From positions 868,001-932,000 of the forward strand of contig JANHCV010000014.1 of the NCBI GenBank assembly GCA_025594325.1: a stretch of DNA of 64,000 nucleotides, in the 5' to 3' direction. Positions 53,464 through 63,198 of the stretch are shown here, piece after piece. The position numbers and the translations under genes were made by a program. Position 1 is the first letter of the stretch; each line of letters begins with the position of its first letter. Below the pieces are notes generated by a model, which was not told the origin of the DNA, did no database searches, and saw only the letters and a list, made by a program, of their open reading frames with translations. This DNA comes from Blastocladiella emersonii ATCC 22665 (taxonomy: Eukaryota > Blastocladiomycota > Blastocladiomycetes > Blastocladiales > Blastocladiaceae).

Positions 53464-54590
53464 GTAGTCGACTCGATATCGCGGTATGTTATACGGCGCC
53501 CATTGTCATCGACCAACAGGCTTTTCTTGACCATCCAATCAACTTCGGTTCTGCCCCAGGCGTCCAAGTCCGCGCCAACCTGGGTGGGCGCGCGGGCCAT
53601 AATGAGAGGAAGTGCAAACGGTACGTGCTCAATGAGCAGATCAAGGGCCGTCTTCTCCCCCACAAACGTATTGGACCAGCCGTGCTTGTAGAGTAGCGCC
53701 ATGATGCCGGCCACGCGCTTGTACGATGGAGCCCGATCGCACATTCCATAATACACCGGGACGGCGGTAACCTCGTCCTCCAGTGCGCCAATAAGCTCCT
53801 TCGTGTTGACGCCATACTGCGGGTTCAACAACAGCTCGAACGTCTCGTCCTGCCAGTAGTTCACAGCAAGGAAAGCCAAGACATCCATCAGGCGGAGTTC
53901 AAACTGGGAGTTTTCGAAGGGGTCGGGATGCTCGTAGTCAAAGGGAAGCACCGAGTCGCTTAACATCTTGGCCCACTCGGACCACAGGAGAGCGAGTTCA
54001 AGCAGCTCTGGCCAGTAAGCTTGGATATCGTCGAGTACCTGCTGAAGGAGAAGGGGGGAGCCGGTCATGGTTGCATGTGTCGCGACGATCAGGTGAACGG
54101 CAAGCGGGTTCTGGAAGAGTTGTCCCGGCAAGGCAAGCTGAGCGACTTCGACAAGCTCAATGACATGAAAGCCGGACTCCTCGGCGGCATCGGGCAGCAA
54201 TGTGCGACGCTGCGCCTCGGCTCGGCGCCTGGCACACGGAATGAGGGCATGCATCAGCGGAACGGTGCGAGAGTAGCTGGCGGCGAGTGTCGAGGCAGTC
54301 CGAGCCTCATCTCGCGGATTAGGGTAGTGGCGAGTATCTGGGATTTGAAGTAAAGTTGAGACACATTCCAGAGCACCCTCGGATGACTGGGAAGCGAGAC
54401 GGGAGATGATCCATGCAGGGAGTGCGAGCGGATCGGACGCAAAGCGATGCATAGCTTTCGAGGCGAGGACGACCGTCACGCGCGGTCGTGCGAGCTGGAC
54501 CACAGCAAGCACGAGATCGGTTGGAAGATTTCCAAAGCGGAGCGCCCGCATCGTTCCCGGTGAAGGTGGCCGAGTAGATTGCATAGTCAT

Positions 54591-55160
54591 TCATTGGTGT
54601 CACCTCCATTTGCTTCATGACAGCGTCTGCAACGGGAGAGCGAAGCGCGTCGTGGCGTCTTCCTCCCATCACATGACCGCCACCCGCCCATGAGCAACGC
54701 GTCGCGAAGTGCCCGTTTCCCCTCCCAGTTATGCGAGGCTGTTCCATCGCGTCGGAATTTTTTTCTCCCGAGCCACCTAGTCGCTTCACTTCTGGTAGTC
54801 AGCTGGAATGCCGCATGACGTGAAGAGCGTGCCTGCTTGGCGCTGAGCAAGTCGTCAGTCTCCGTTTCGGCGGCAAACGCATTGAACGAATGGTTGATGG
54901 GACAACGAGTGCGAACATTTCCCTGCCGTGATCGCCCTCCGTTTGTTCCGCCAGTTCAACGGATGTCTCGAGCAGCTGACTCGCGCGTCTTGTACACAGC
55001 CAAGCGCCCCGGCTATCATACGGAACCTTCGCAGGCGCAGACAATAAATTGTACGATAATTGGCGAGGTCGCTGATCAATTCGCTCACTGGCATCAAAAA
55101 CAACAAATCGGTAGTCTATCGTGGAGTGCTGGCGGTGCATTCTCTCCATGAGCCGGCTAC
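54591..55160. promoter_or_regulatory. Upstream region of the disrupted gene, with CATGTGA element
   Basis: 570 bp between the ATG at 54,590 and the stop of the next minus gene. On the minus strand GGTCATGTGATG (54,667-54,678) lies 77-88 bp upstream of the ATG, with ACGACGCGC nearby. I see nothing else supported. Confidence 0.45.
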
Positions 55161-57578
55161 TCACAAGTCTGGCGAACCGTCGAACGTGTCCTCGAGCAGC
55201 ATCGCGTCCAGCACGTTGAGAGCCTCTGAGCTGCTGCGAGACGCCGACATGGCGCAAAGAGCTTTGCGGAACTCGGCCATTCGCACGGTCTGCGGCCCCA
55301 CGCGCACAAGTTCACGCATCACGGCGTCTGCCGGATCATACTCTGTGAGACGGACAGCAGCTGCAGCAAGCAGGGTCGTGCCCCAGATCCCGTCGAGCGC
55401 ACCGTCCGGAACGCACCTCCAAAACTCGATTGGGAGGTCTTGAGCTGAGTCGGACGTCTGGAGCAACTCGAGGACGCACTTCGAGTCCATGCGTACGAGA
55501 AATTCGACCACGCGATGCCAAGGATAAGGAACAAGAATGTCACCGCAGGTGCACGAATTCTCGCGCCGCTGCCACATCGCAAGGATAGTGTCAGCAAAGG
55601 CGGGATCCATGAGCATGTTTGTCATTTCGGTCCCGCCATGGCAAGGCAGGTCCGAGATGGAGAGCGCCCCGTCGTGAATCACAAGCAGCTCGGCAAGCGT
55701 GTCAAAGAACGACTGCTGGCTCGAGAGCGGGCAAGTTTGACACGTGGTGCGCCCATTGCCGAGGGGCAGCGCAACGTACGTATGCGGTTGACGCTGTGTG
55801 GAAAACAAGAGAAGCGAAATATGAGCTGCGGCCGTGCCCATTTCGCGGATCACCGTAACAGCCGAATCGTGAGTTGCTGGGTCACGAAGTGCTGCGACCG
55901 TGAGCCAAGCCATATAAAAGAGGTCTGCTCCATCGCGCTGAACCAGCGACGTAGTGAGAAGCGCGTTTGCAAGCAGAAAGTAGGGCCAATACGTTATGTT
56001 CTCCAACTGGCGTAGGTAGTGATGGGCAAACAATTTTTCTGCAACGCCGGGGACGACCATGGGAAGAGCGCGATCAAATGTTGGTTGCAACTCCGAAGCG
56101 GCGCTGGCCATGAGCTCCTGGATGCGGTCGGGGAAATGGCAAACGGCAAAATTGACAACCTCAGTCGGCTTTACAACCGAGCCCAAGAGACATTCATTAA
56201 TGACTAGACAGGGCATCGAAGCCATTAGCATTAGCGGTTGAACGGCATGGGATAGCCAGCGTTTCCAGCAAAGCGTAACAGTTGGTGTACCTCGAGCAAG
56301 CACAGCGCCAAGTCGATCTCCAAAGCGCTTGTCAACAAGAGCGGAAAGCGCCAATGAGCTGTCTTGCGAAAAAATAAGTTGGCGCAGTTTGCAGTCCCAG
56401 AACCAGTCGTTAAGAATGCCGTGCTTCATCAGAACAGCAAGAAATGGCGCAAAGTCGGGATCCAGCGTCCACGACCCATGCGCACAATGGTTGATGAGAG
56501 TCAGCAAGTCATCCGGATCGTTTGCGGGATCAGGCAGGAAGCCACGGTGCTGGGCCGCAAGGTGCGCAAGGAGCACAGGAGAGGGAAACCTGCACAGTTC
56601 GAGGGCAAGGAACGTATCACCGACTCTGATGAGCGGTGGATTGCTCCAGGTATTGACCAGCATAAAGTCGAGAAAGTAGATGGCATCCTCGATCGAAGCA
56701 TTGTCAGGGTCAGCGATTCCGACACACACCAAGTTCGCGGCAAATGGCTTGCGCGTGCTTATGAACAACATATCCGTGTCGCAGCCAAAGCGAGGGTCCA
56801 GGATCACCCCTAAGGTCTCCCGCTCCACCAAAGTGAGCGCAAGGAATGCAAGCACATTGGCAATTTGCGGGTCGGGTGACTCAATGCTGAGCTCGTCAAG
56901 GAGGATAGGCAGCTCAGCATGCATGTACGCGAGGTTCGAGTGAAGCTTGATCCACTTGGCCCACGGCATACGCGCCAAAAGAATATCAGGAGCTTTTGTG
57001 AGCGTGGCTTCAAGCAGGAGGCCAAGCGTTGATGACGGGGCATTATAAACTACTTCAATGAAGCCCTGGAAAAGCGAGTGGATAGGGTACTTGGTGGTAG
57101 GAAGGTAACGACGCTGGACTTGGTTAAGTGGCTGGCGAAGCAGGTTGGCCATGCGGTCGGCGGTGTTTTCCAATCCTCGTAGCAAAGCCTGTATGATGTC
57201 AAGCAGACAGTATACGGTGGCAAGGAACAGGGGCTCGATGTCATTGAACTTGAGTGGCCGGTCGTCATCTTCATCGTCGCAAACGTCGAGCACAGCGCTC
57301 ATCAGAGTCGCAGGAGTGGAAGCGCCGTCGTCCGGACAAGTCCCAGGGTGATGTTCGATAAACAAGTCATTCCAGCGGCGTTCAATCCACATTCGCTTCA
57401 CCTGCAGTTCACCGGACAGGAGCGCGAGTGCGCGCGAAGCAAGGCGGACACAGGGCCGCGGCGTGACGAGCTGGAGGACCATTGCCGTGAGCTCGGCCGG
57501 CAGCGACGAAAAGTCGAACGAGTCATAAATCGCAGTTTGCAGCAAGTCTCCTTCATTTTCCATGGGTGGTGTGTTCAT
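55161..57578 (-). CDS. F-box-like/CxxC family protein, intronless, intact (805 aa)
   Basis: A single open frame. Leader MNTPPMENEGDLLQTA. F-box-like SLPAELTAMVLQLVTPRPCV and MWIERRWNDLF, about residues 25-72. Body with ALSALVDKRFGDRLGAVLARG where paralogues carry the intron; here the coding sequence simply continues, so the intron was lost or never gained. The C-terminal half has TYWPYFLLANALLTTSLV, TWLTVAALRDPATHDSAV, CQTCPLSSQQSFFD, CTCGDILVPYPW and LPIEFWRCVPDGALDGIWGT, matching exon 2 of the two-exon genes block by block. An acidic DDEDDD cluster occurs near residue 92. The lack of lesions suggests function. It is divergent from gene L, with 144 bp between the two ATGs. Confidence 0.82.
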   Translation of the reverse strand: MNTPPMENEGDLLQTAIYDSFDFSSLPAELTAMVLQLVTPRPCVRLASRALALLSGELQVKRMWIERRWNDLFIEHHPGTCPDDGASTPATLMSAVLDVCDDEDDDRPLKFNDIEPLFLATVYCLLDIIQALLRGLENTADRMANLLRQPLNQVQRRYLPTTKYPIHSLFQGFIEVVYNAPSSTLGLLLEATLTKAPDILLARMPWAKWIKLHSNLAYMHAELPILLDELSIESPDPQIANVLAFLALTLVERETLGVILDPRFGCDTDMLFISTRKPFAANLVCVGIADPDNASIEDAIYFLDFMLVNTWSNPPLIRVGDTFLALELCRFPSPVLLAHLAAQHRGFLPDPANDPDDLLTLINHCAHGSWTLDPDFAPFLAVLMKHGILNDWFWDCKLRQLIFSQDSSLALSALVDKRFGDRLGAVLARGTPTVTLCWKRWLSHAVQPLMLMASMPCLVINECLLGSVVKPTEVVNFAVCHFPDRIQELMASAASELQPTFDRALPMVVPGVAEKLFAHHYLRQLENITYWPYFLLANALLTTSLVQRDGADLFYMAWLTVAALRDPATHDSAVTVIREMGTAAAHISLLLFSTQRQPHTYVALPLGNGRTTCQTCPLSSQQSFFDTLAELLVIHDGALSISDLPCHGGTEMTNMLMDPAFADTILAMWQRRENSCTCGDILVPYPWHRVVEFLVRMDSKCVLELLQTSDSAQDLPIEFWRCVPDGALDGIWGTTLLAAAAVRLTEYDPADAVMRELVRVGPQTVRMAEFRKALCAMSASRSSSEALNVLDAMLLEDTFDGSPDL

Positions 57579-57722
57579 AGCGACTGGTGTGCGAGGAGCG
57601 CGGGAGCAAGGGCGGCCGCCAGCGGCTCAAAGCAACGTTGGGGCAAGCGTGGGCGAGCGCCACCTCACCTCACATGTGCGACCGTCCGCTTATCTCGCTC
57701 CCTCCAAGAACACTCTGCGACC

Positions 57723-59588
57723 ATGGAAGCAACGAAAGGCTCTATGCAACTTGCGCCTATGACCCTCGAGACACTGCCGATCGACGTTGAGCGAGCGGTC
57801 GCGCGATAATTGTCACTCGGTGACGCGCCTGCCGTCCGCGCTTGCAGCCGCGCCCTCGCATCTTCTCAACCGTGGCAAGGCCGCGCCGAGTGCCGCATGC
57901 TGTTTGCGCTCGCAGCAGGCGACCAAGCTACTTTTATGAACCTCGCACCTCCGTACTATGGCCCTCGGGTCCGCCGAACCAAGCCGAAGTCCGGATCGCA
58001 CTCAAACAAGCACCAGCAACCCCGCGAGCTTGTTGCCCGCTTTCTGGAAACCATGGTCCGCCGCGACGTTGGTCCGGGACCCGCGTAGAAAATCTTGCGT
58101 ATTTATTGCCACGGAAAGCTTCCCCTCGACCTAGCTCTCTACGTCAAGCTCCACCAGATTGCGATCGAACGGCGCGCACTCAACGCCTTGGCGGCGCTCG
58201 TGACGCTCAAGAACCGCAACGGCAAGAACCGTCACAATACGTACTTTGTGTACTGCGACGCAGCAAAGGACCCCATTCCGCATTGCTTGGCCATTCTCGA
58301 CAACGTTGACGTTGACGTTGCGCCCGACGTCGCCGCCCCGCTTGTGCGCGCGACCATCTTTACCGCCTGGCGGTACCAAAAAACTTAAACTTTTTATCCC
58401 AAATTCTCGACGTGCTCACACGCTGCCGCGCGCGCTTTGATGAAAATGTCGCCGCAGTTTGTTCTTGAGCTCTTGCCTGATGCGCCGCGCCAAGAGCAGC
58501 TGCACGCCGACGATCCCAAGTGGTGCCCCTGGTCCTTTTTTCTCGCCTTCATCCGCGAATCGCACCGTGGTGGCGGAGCTCTGGCCAATGCACGGCTGCT
58601 TGCTGATCTCACCATTCTTGCCGACCACGCTGGCTACCGCGGCAGCGAAACGAACTTCCTCCGCATCGACTACGTTGACGGCGTTGAGCGTGTCCTCAAT
58701 CGCGTGCACGCGCTGCTTCCTGCTTCGTCCAAGGTCCACGCAGCGTCGCCTGCCAAGCTCAACAACCTTCTCCGGCTCATTGGCAAACATGTCATTGGCT
58801 GGAATCTCCACCGCAGTGCGTGGCTTACGATCTCAAGGCTTCCAAGTGTACACCACGGCTTTGTCGAGGAGCTCATTGAACAGCTTCGATGGTGGTGGCC
58901 GCACCAGGCTGCGCTGGAATCCATCCTTGAATCAATCTTCCAGTGGGGCCATTCACCCCGCTTTGATGCGTCGTTCGTGGTCGAGCTGGCGCAATGCGTT
59001 CCGCTTATTCTGTGCCATCGCCACCTCGTACTTCCAGCAGCATACGATTGCACCGAGGACCCTTTTACTTGGACGCTGCGAACCGAGCCGTACACGGACG
59101 CTGAGTGGCGCGATCTTTACGCCGCAACCGTCGCAGCAGCGCACGAAATTTGGCGCGCGTACTTGGCTTCGCTTGAGGACTTGGTAGGCCGGTGGAAGCT
59201 GCTTATGCGGCCGTGCAAGTGCGGGATTCTTTAATCGTTGATTGATCTTGATTACCCTGGTGCGCCGTTGCCGGGGACCAACGAGCCACTTGATGCTGCG
59301 CCGCTTGGCGTCAACGGACTCGGGCTGCAAATGGTCACGGTCGCCGAGGTGTATCTCAGTGAACCGGGACGAGTGGAAGCGTTTGCCAAGGGCGTGAACA
59401 CCTTGCGCGGGCAGCCATGGCGCCTCTCGCTGCAGTTTGTTGATCTGCTGCTCGCGGCGGAGTGGGCCCCGAAGCGCAAGGACTCGATTTTCAAATTCAT
59501 TCAGCTGGCAAGGGCTGACGGTCGCATCTCGGATGAGCCGTGGATCAAGGTCAAGAACTGGTACAATTCCTCGGTGTCGCGCGAGTGA
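57723..59588 (+). pseudogene. Gene L: one 622-codon frame with four in-frame stops
   Basis: The frame from ATG 57,723 (MEATKGSMQLAPMTLETLP, the family leader followed by an F-box-like LGDAPAVRACSRALASS) to TGA 59,586 is continuous apart from TAA 57,807, TAG 58,086, TAA 58,386 and TAA 59,232. No frameshift or indel is needed. Between stops the text stays protein-like: LPLDLALYVKLHQIAIERRA, SPQFVLELLPDAPRQEQ, FVEELIEQLRWWWPHQAALE, WAPKRKDSIFKFIQLARADG. All four stops are one C-to-T change away from CAA/CAG. I cannot assign it to either local family beyond its 5' end. A decayed gene hit only by transitions, or a gene with tolerated stops. Annotators will likely split it into 3-5 small ORFs. Confidence 0.6.
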
Positions 59589-59720
59589 TCTGGTTTCCGA
59601 TGAGAGTACATGCATCGCCATTTCTAACGTGTTGATGATAATACGAACGACCTCCTCCGATTTGATTTATCGGGTTCACACTTCGCGACGTTGCCGTGGA
59701 CTTGAAGGGCAGGAAAGCTC

Positions 59721-59750
59721 GGAGAAACGCGTCAAACAATCACGTGAGCG
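59721..59750 (+). promoter_or_regulatory. Shared upstream element of gene H
   Basis: GGAGAAACGCGTCAAACAAT then CACGTGAGCG, 66-95 bp before the ATG at 59,816; here the second half is CACGTGA. TTCTCACGCGTCGCG follows at about 59,765, as in genes D and G. Confidence 0.6.
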
Positions 59751-59815
59751 ACACGCTCGTCAGTTTCTCACGCGTCGCGCTCAGCTTGCGCTCCTCGGGA
59801 ACCGGCTGCACGACC

Positions 59816-62163
59816 ATGAATCGAATGAATAACCTTCGCGACTCGGTGCAATCTGCTCCCAGCGGCGCCGGCGACGTGGATGTGCCGTCCGTTGCACCCT
59901 CGGCGGAACCCGACGAGCGCGACGCTCGCTTCGCAGCGCTTCCCGACACGCTCATCTTGTTGGTTCTACACCTTGCACAGCCTCGCTCAATTTCCTGCGT
60001 CGCTTCGCGCTGCCTCGTTGGGCCTGCACGCGAGCTCTCAATCAGGTCTCCTTTGCCAAAACAATCGAGTTTGCCTTGGCCGGGCCTCGCGCTCCTGATG
60101 CCAGCTACCTTGTCGCGCTCATGAAGGGCTTCTTGTTTGACCAGCGCCAATATGAACGCCGGGACTCGACAACGTTTACGCAAGAGTCGAAATGGTCGTT
60201 GCATTACTACCATTGCACGTGTCCCACCCCGATTGGCGACCTCGCCAAACTGCGACACGTTTACGCGTCGCATGCCCACCTCGCCGCGCCCTACCTCATC
60301 CTTGCCGCCGCTGTGCTCATGGATGACGCGAGCTTGCTCGAGCAGCTGTTGAATGCCGTGCAGCAGCATGTCCCGGCTGTTCTCGCCATGAAAATGCAGC
60401 CCATGGAATGGTGGCATCTGACCTGGCACGGGCTCATGTTCCTGTGCAAGTCGAAACTCCACACGGTTGTGGGCGAGGAGCCCGAGAACAAGTTGCCGCC
60501 GATGCCCTTCCTCGATCACTTGCTCCTTCTCTCCGCCGTCGCGTGGCGAAGCGACTCCTTTCGCATCCTCAGCGCGTCGCGTTTCGGAGCTGACCTCAAG
60601 GCGCTCCAGCATGCCTTTGGCGATAACGTGCTCGGGTTTTTTGCGATCAGAGCTCTGAATAACCAGACTCGCCCATCCGAAGAGCTCATGCCTATCTTCG
60701 ATTGGCTTCTCAGCACGCGCAAGCCTGTTCCGGCTCAAATCGTCAGCGTAGTGCACATCGCGATCATCTTGATTTATTCGGCCTTGCGCAACTTTCTTTC
60801 TATATCATGCCGTGCATCGGTACCCGGCCTGCCTTACTGACGGCCTGGATCCGACCGATCTGCATCTGATCGCGTTCCAAGTCCGCACATGGACGTTAGC
60901 AGACATGAATACCAACTTGATCGGGCTTGTGGATGACTTGGGTCTGCTCAGCTCTCTTTCGTGGACGAACATTGTCTTCGCCGGGCTGGACCAGGACAAT
61001 GAGACCGGTTCTGGGGAGCTTTCTCAGTTTGCGTTCAAACAGCTCACGTCGGGTTCACGGATTTCGGCGGTGCTGGCCAAGGGTACGTAACCGTCCGCTC
61101 CCACGCACGATCTTGAAAAACCTCCGGGATTGCAGTGTTCCGTGATACCCTGCTCTCAGCTGACACGGATAGCTGCGATGCGATGCACATTTTGCTGCTC
61201 AGCTCTCGCGAGCTCGGGTGCGAGCAGTTTGAATCTGCGCTTGCAAAGTTTGCAGCTGCGCTTGCCGAGGCCCTGATTGTCGTTCAGGTGGAACTAACCG
61301 TCCCTTCAGCATACTCGCAGTTGGTTTCGGCGACACTAGGTCACCTGTTTACGTGTGGCGAGGAGAAGCTACTCAGCCCCTGGCTCCTGTTCCGACTTGC
61401 AAACGAGTACCTTGGCGTTGCTCCTGCACCGCGTCTCCAGGAATCCCACGCCATGGCATGGCTGCCTGTTGTCGTACTTGCCGATCCGGCCACACGCGAC
61501 GCCGCGCTCGCGCAAACCCGCGCCAAGGGTGCAGTCACGGCACGCCGGTTCCTTTTCATCACGCTCAACCGCCTTCTCGGCCGTTAAGCGATAACCCTCT
61601 ACTCGCCGACCCCGCGCGAAGAGACGAATTGCTGTGCTCTCGAATTTCATCCATCATGGGCTGCTGCCGTGTCGGACTTGCACCAGATTATTCAATTGAG
61701 CACGGACTCGGCTGGCCCGTGGCTCTCTAGCGACTGCTCCGACTTGATCCGCCGCATCATTGAACGAGAATTTGCGCAGGGTGGGCTTGGCTTCAGATTC
61801 AACCAGGAGCTGGCCGATTTCCCGAACGGGACGTGTCCGAGATGTGGCGAGCAGATGTTCCCGCGCCTCGAACAGGCGCTCCGGTTTCTTTTCCGTGCCG
61901 AGCCTGCCCTTGCTCTCGCGAAGCTCGGTTCCGAGCAAGCGCTTCCGCTCGATTTCTGCGAACTCGTTCCCGACGGTGCCCTCGACAGTATAAAGGACGC
62001 CAAATGGGTCGAGGACATGGCTAACAGCGCCAAGCACGAGTTCGATGCAGAGACGGCGCGTGTCGTCGTCCGCGAGCTCCAGCGCGTCGCTGTAAGGGTG
62101 AGGGTCCCAAGGGTGGTTCGACGGGCGAGTATTACGTGGGTAATAAATGGTCTTGTTCCGTGA
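59816..62163 (+). pseudogene. F-box-like/CxxC family gene H, deleted and with stops
   Basis: Leader MNRMNNLRDSVQSA and F-box-like LPDTLILLVLHLAQPRSI to ARELSI, where about 30 codons (the RIWAPVVLRR part) are missing and the frame shifts. YLVALMKGFLFDQRQYERR then resumes. Another shift occurs near 60,800 before HRYPACLTDG. The phase-1 intron is kept (61,084-61,134, GTACGT...CAG), and exon 2 starts VFRDTLL. TAA at 61,585-61,587 interrupts LNRLLGR-stop-AITLYSPTPRE, after which CPRCGEQMFPRLEQ and LDFCELVPDGALDSIKDAKW follow in the same frame. The last 20 residues no longer match the family. Several independent lesions make this a clear pseudogene. Confidence 0.75.
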
Positions 62164-62674
62164 GGAGCGAGGACCGGGCGGACCGCTCCTCCGGCTTATG
62201 AATCAATCACAAACAGACACGTCCGAGACGGGAAACCGGTGACGCCACTTGCGCCGCGGTCCGCGTGCGCGTTGCGCCACACCTGTCACGCTGCGTCGTG
62301 ACACTATCCCCCTCTCCCCCCCCGAGGTCCGTCACGGAGGTCGGGATCGAGGATCGGGGTGCGTCACGACGACGTGATGGACCGTGCGCCGTGGTTGCGC
62401 GATGATCGGGTCGGGTCGCCACCTCGCGCGGGATCGGGTGCGCCATGAGGTGCGACGTGATGGTCGGGTCGGGTACTGGTCGGGTACTGGAACGTGTTCT
62501 TGGTCTCGTTGACGCACTTGACGTCGTGTCGATCGTCTTCTTGAGCATGAGCCAGCACCGGATGTCGAAGGCCATCTCGACGAGCACGAAGATCGGGTAC
62601 CACGCGTCGAGGTGGTAGGCGAGCTGCGGGTCGAGGATGCGGTCGAGCGTCGGCTGCGGCTTGAGCACGGTGAT

Positions 62675-62962
62675 GGCGATGGCGACGACGACGTGTCCTT
62701 GAACGTGAGCGACACGTTGAGCGTGAACTTGGTGACGATGAAGGCGAGGACTTGCCCGTGAACTCGATCGGCTAGTCGCGCGTGAACTTGACGATGACGA
62801 CGACGTGCCCATGAACTTGAGCGACACGTCGTGCGTGAACTTGGTGTAGGCGATGACGCGCCATTGAACTTGATCGGCGCGCCGTACGTGATCTTGAGGG
62901 CGGAGATGACGATGACGATGACGTGGCCATGAACTCGGCCGACATGTTGTCCGTGAACTTGA
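62675..62962 (-). repeat. Degenerate tandem repeat, about 57 bp x 5
   Basis: Five copies on the plus strand built on GACGACGTG, CATGAACTTGAGCGACACGT and GTGAACTTG. On the minus strand each copy reads like KFTxDVSLKFMGTSSSS in one frame and has a hydrophobic VVVIVI run in another, which could be beta-strand modules. Confidence 0.6.
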
Positions 62963-62971
62963 ACGCGAGTA

Positions 62972-63198
62972 CCGAGCACAGCGGCGCGTGCGTGGCCCGC
63001 GGATCGAGACGAACGTGTCGGGCGACTGCTACGAGTCGGGCGACTTCTCGAACCGCGAAAGCTGCAACCCGTGTTGCAGCCCATGCCGGTGCGCGGCGCG
63101 TGCCGTGGCCCGTGGTCCGAGACGAGCGTGTCGGGCGACTGATACGGGTCGGGCGACATCTCGAACCACGTCTGCTGCGACCCGTGTCGCAGCCCGTG
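62972..63198 (-). repeat. Tandem duplication, about 113 bp x 2
   Basis: Units 62,972-63,085 and 63,086-63,198 align end to end (GGCCCGCGGATCGAGACGAA against GGCCCGTGGTCCGAGACGAG). On the minus strand both contain an HGLxHG start and SPD(P/S), but unit 62,972-63,085 has a TAG in that frame. Confidence 0.7.

Larger units (their letters stand above)
49830..54590 (-). pseudogene. F-box-like family gene split by a 2.48-kb transposon
   Basis: The N-terminal part runs 54590-53464 (leader MTMQSTRPP, F-box-like NLPTDLVLAVVQLARPRVTV) and the C-terminal part starts at 50979. The element 50982-53463 sits between them with a 2-bp duplication. Skipping the element and one GT copy, exon 1 is 1127 + 143 = 1,270 nt, which ends in phase 1 exactly where paralogues have their intron (50,836-50,768, 69 nt, GTACGT...CAG). 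Exon 2 is 50767-49830. The sum is 735 codons without a stop. Exon 2 begins AFSAAYNEPSISGRIL and contains TCPDCPLSYQTPW and WIPDDALVNVLQDADV. As the sequence stands the gene is interrupted, but the flanks show no other damage. Confidence 0.85.

Noticed and set aside
62675-62962. CRISPR array
   Set aside because: Repeat units are degenerate and contiguous without unique spacers, in a eukaryotic sequence.
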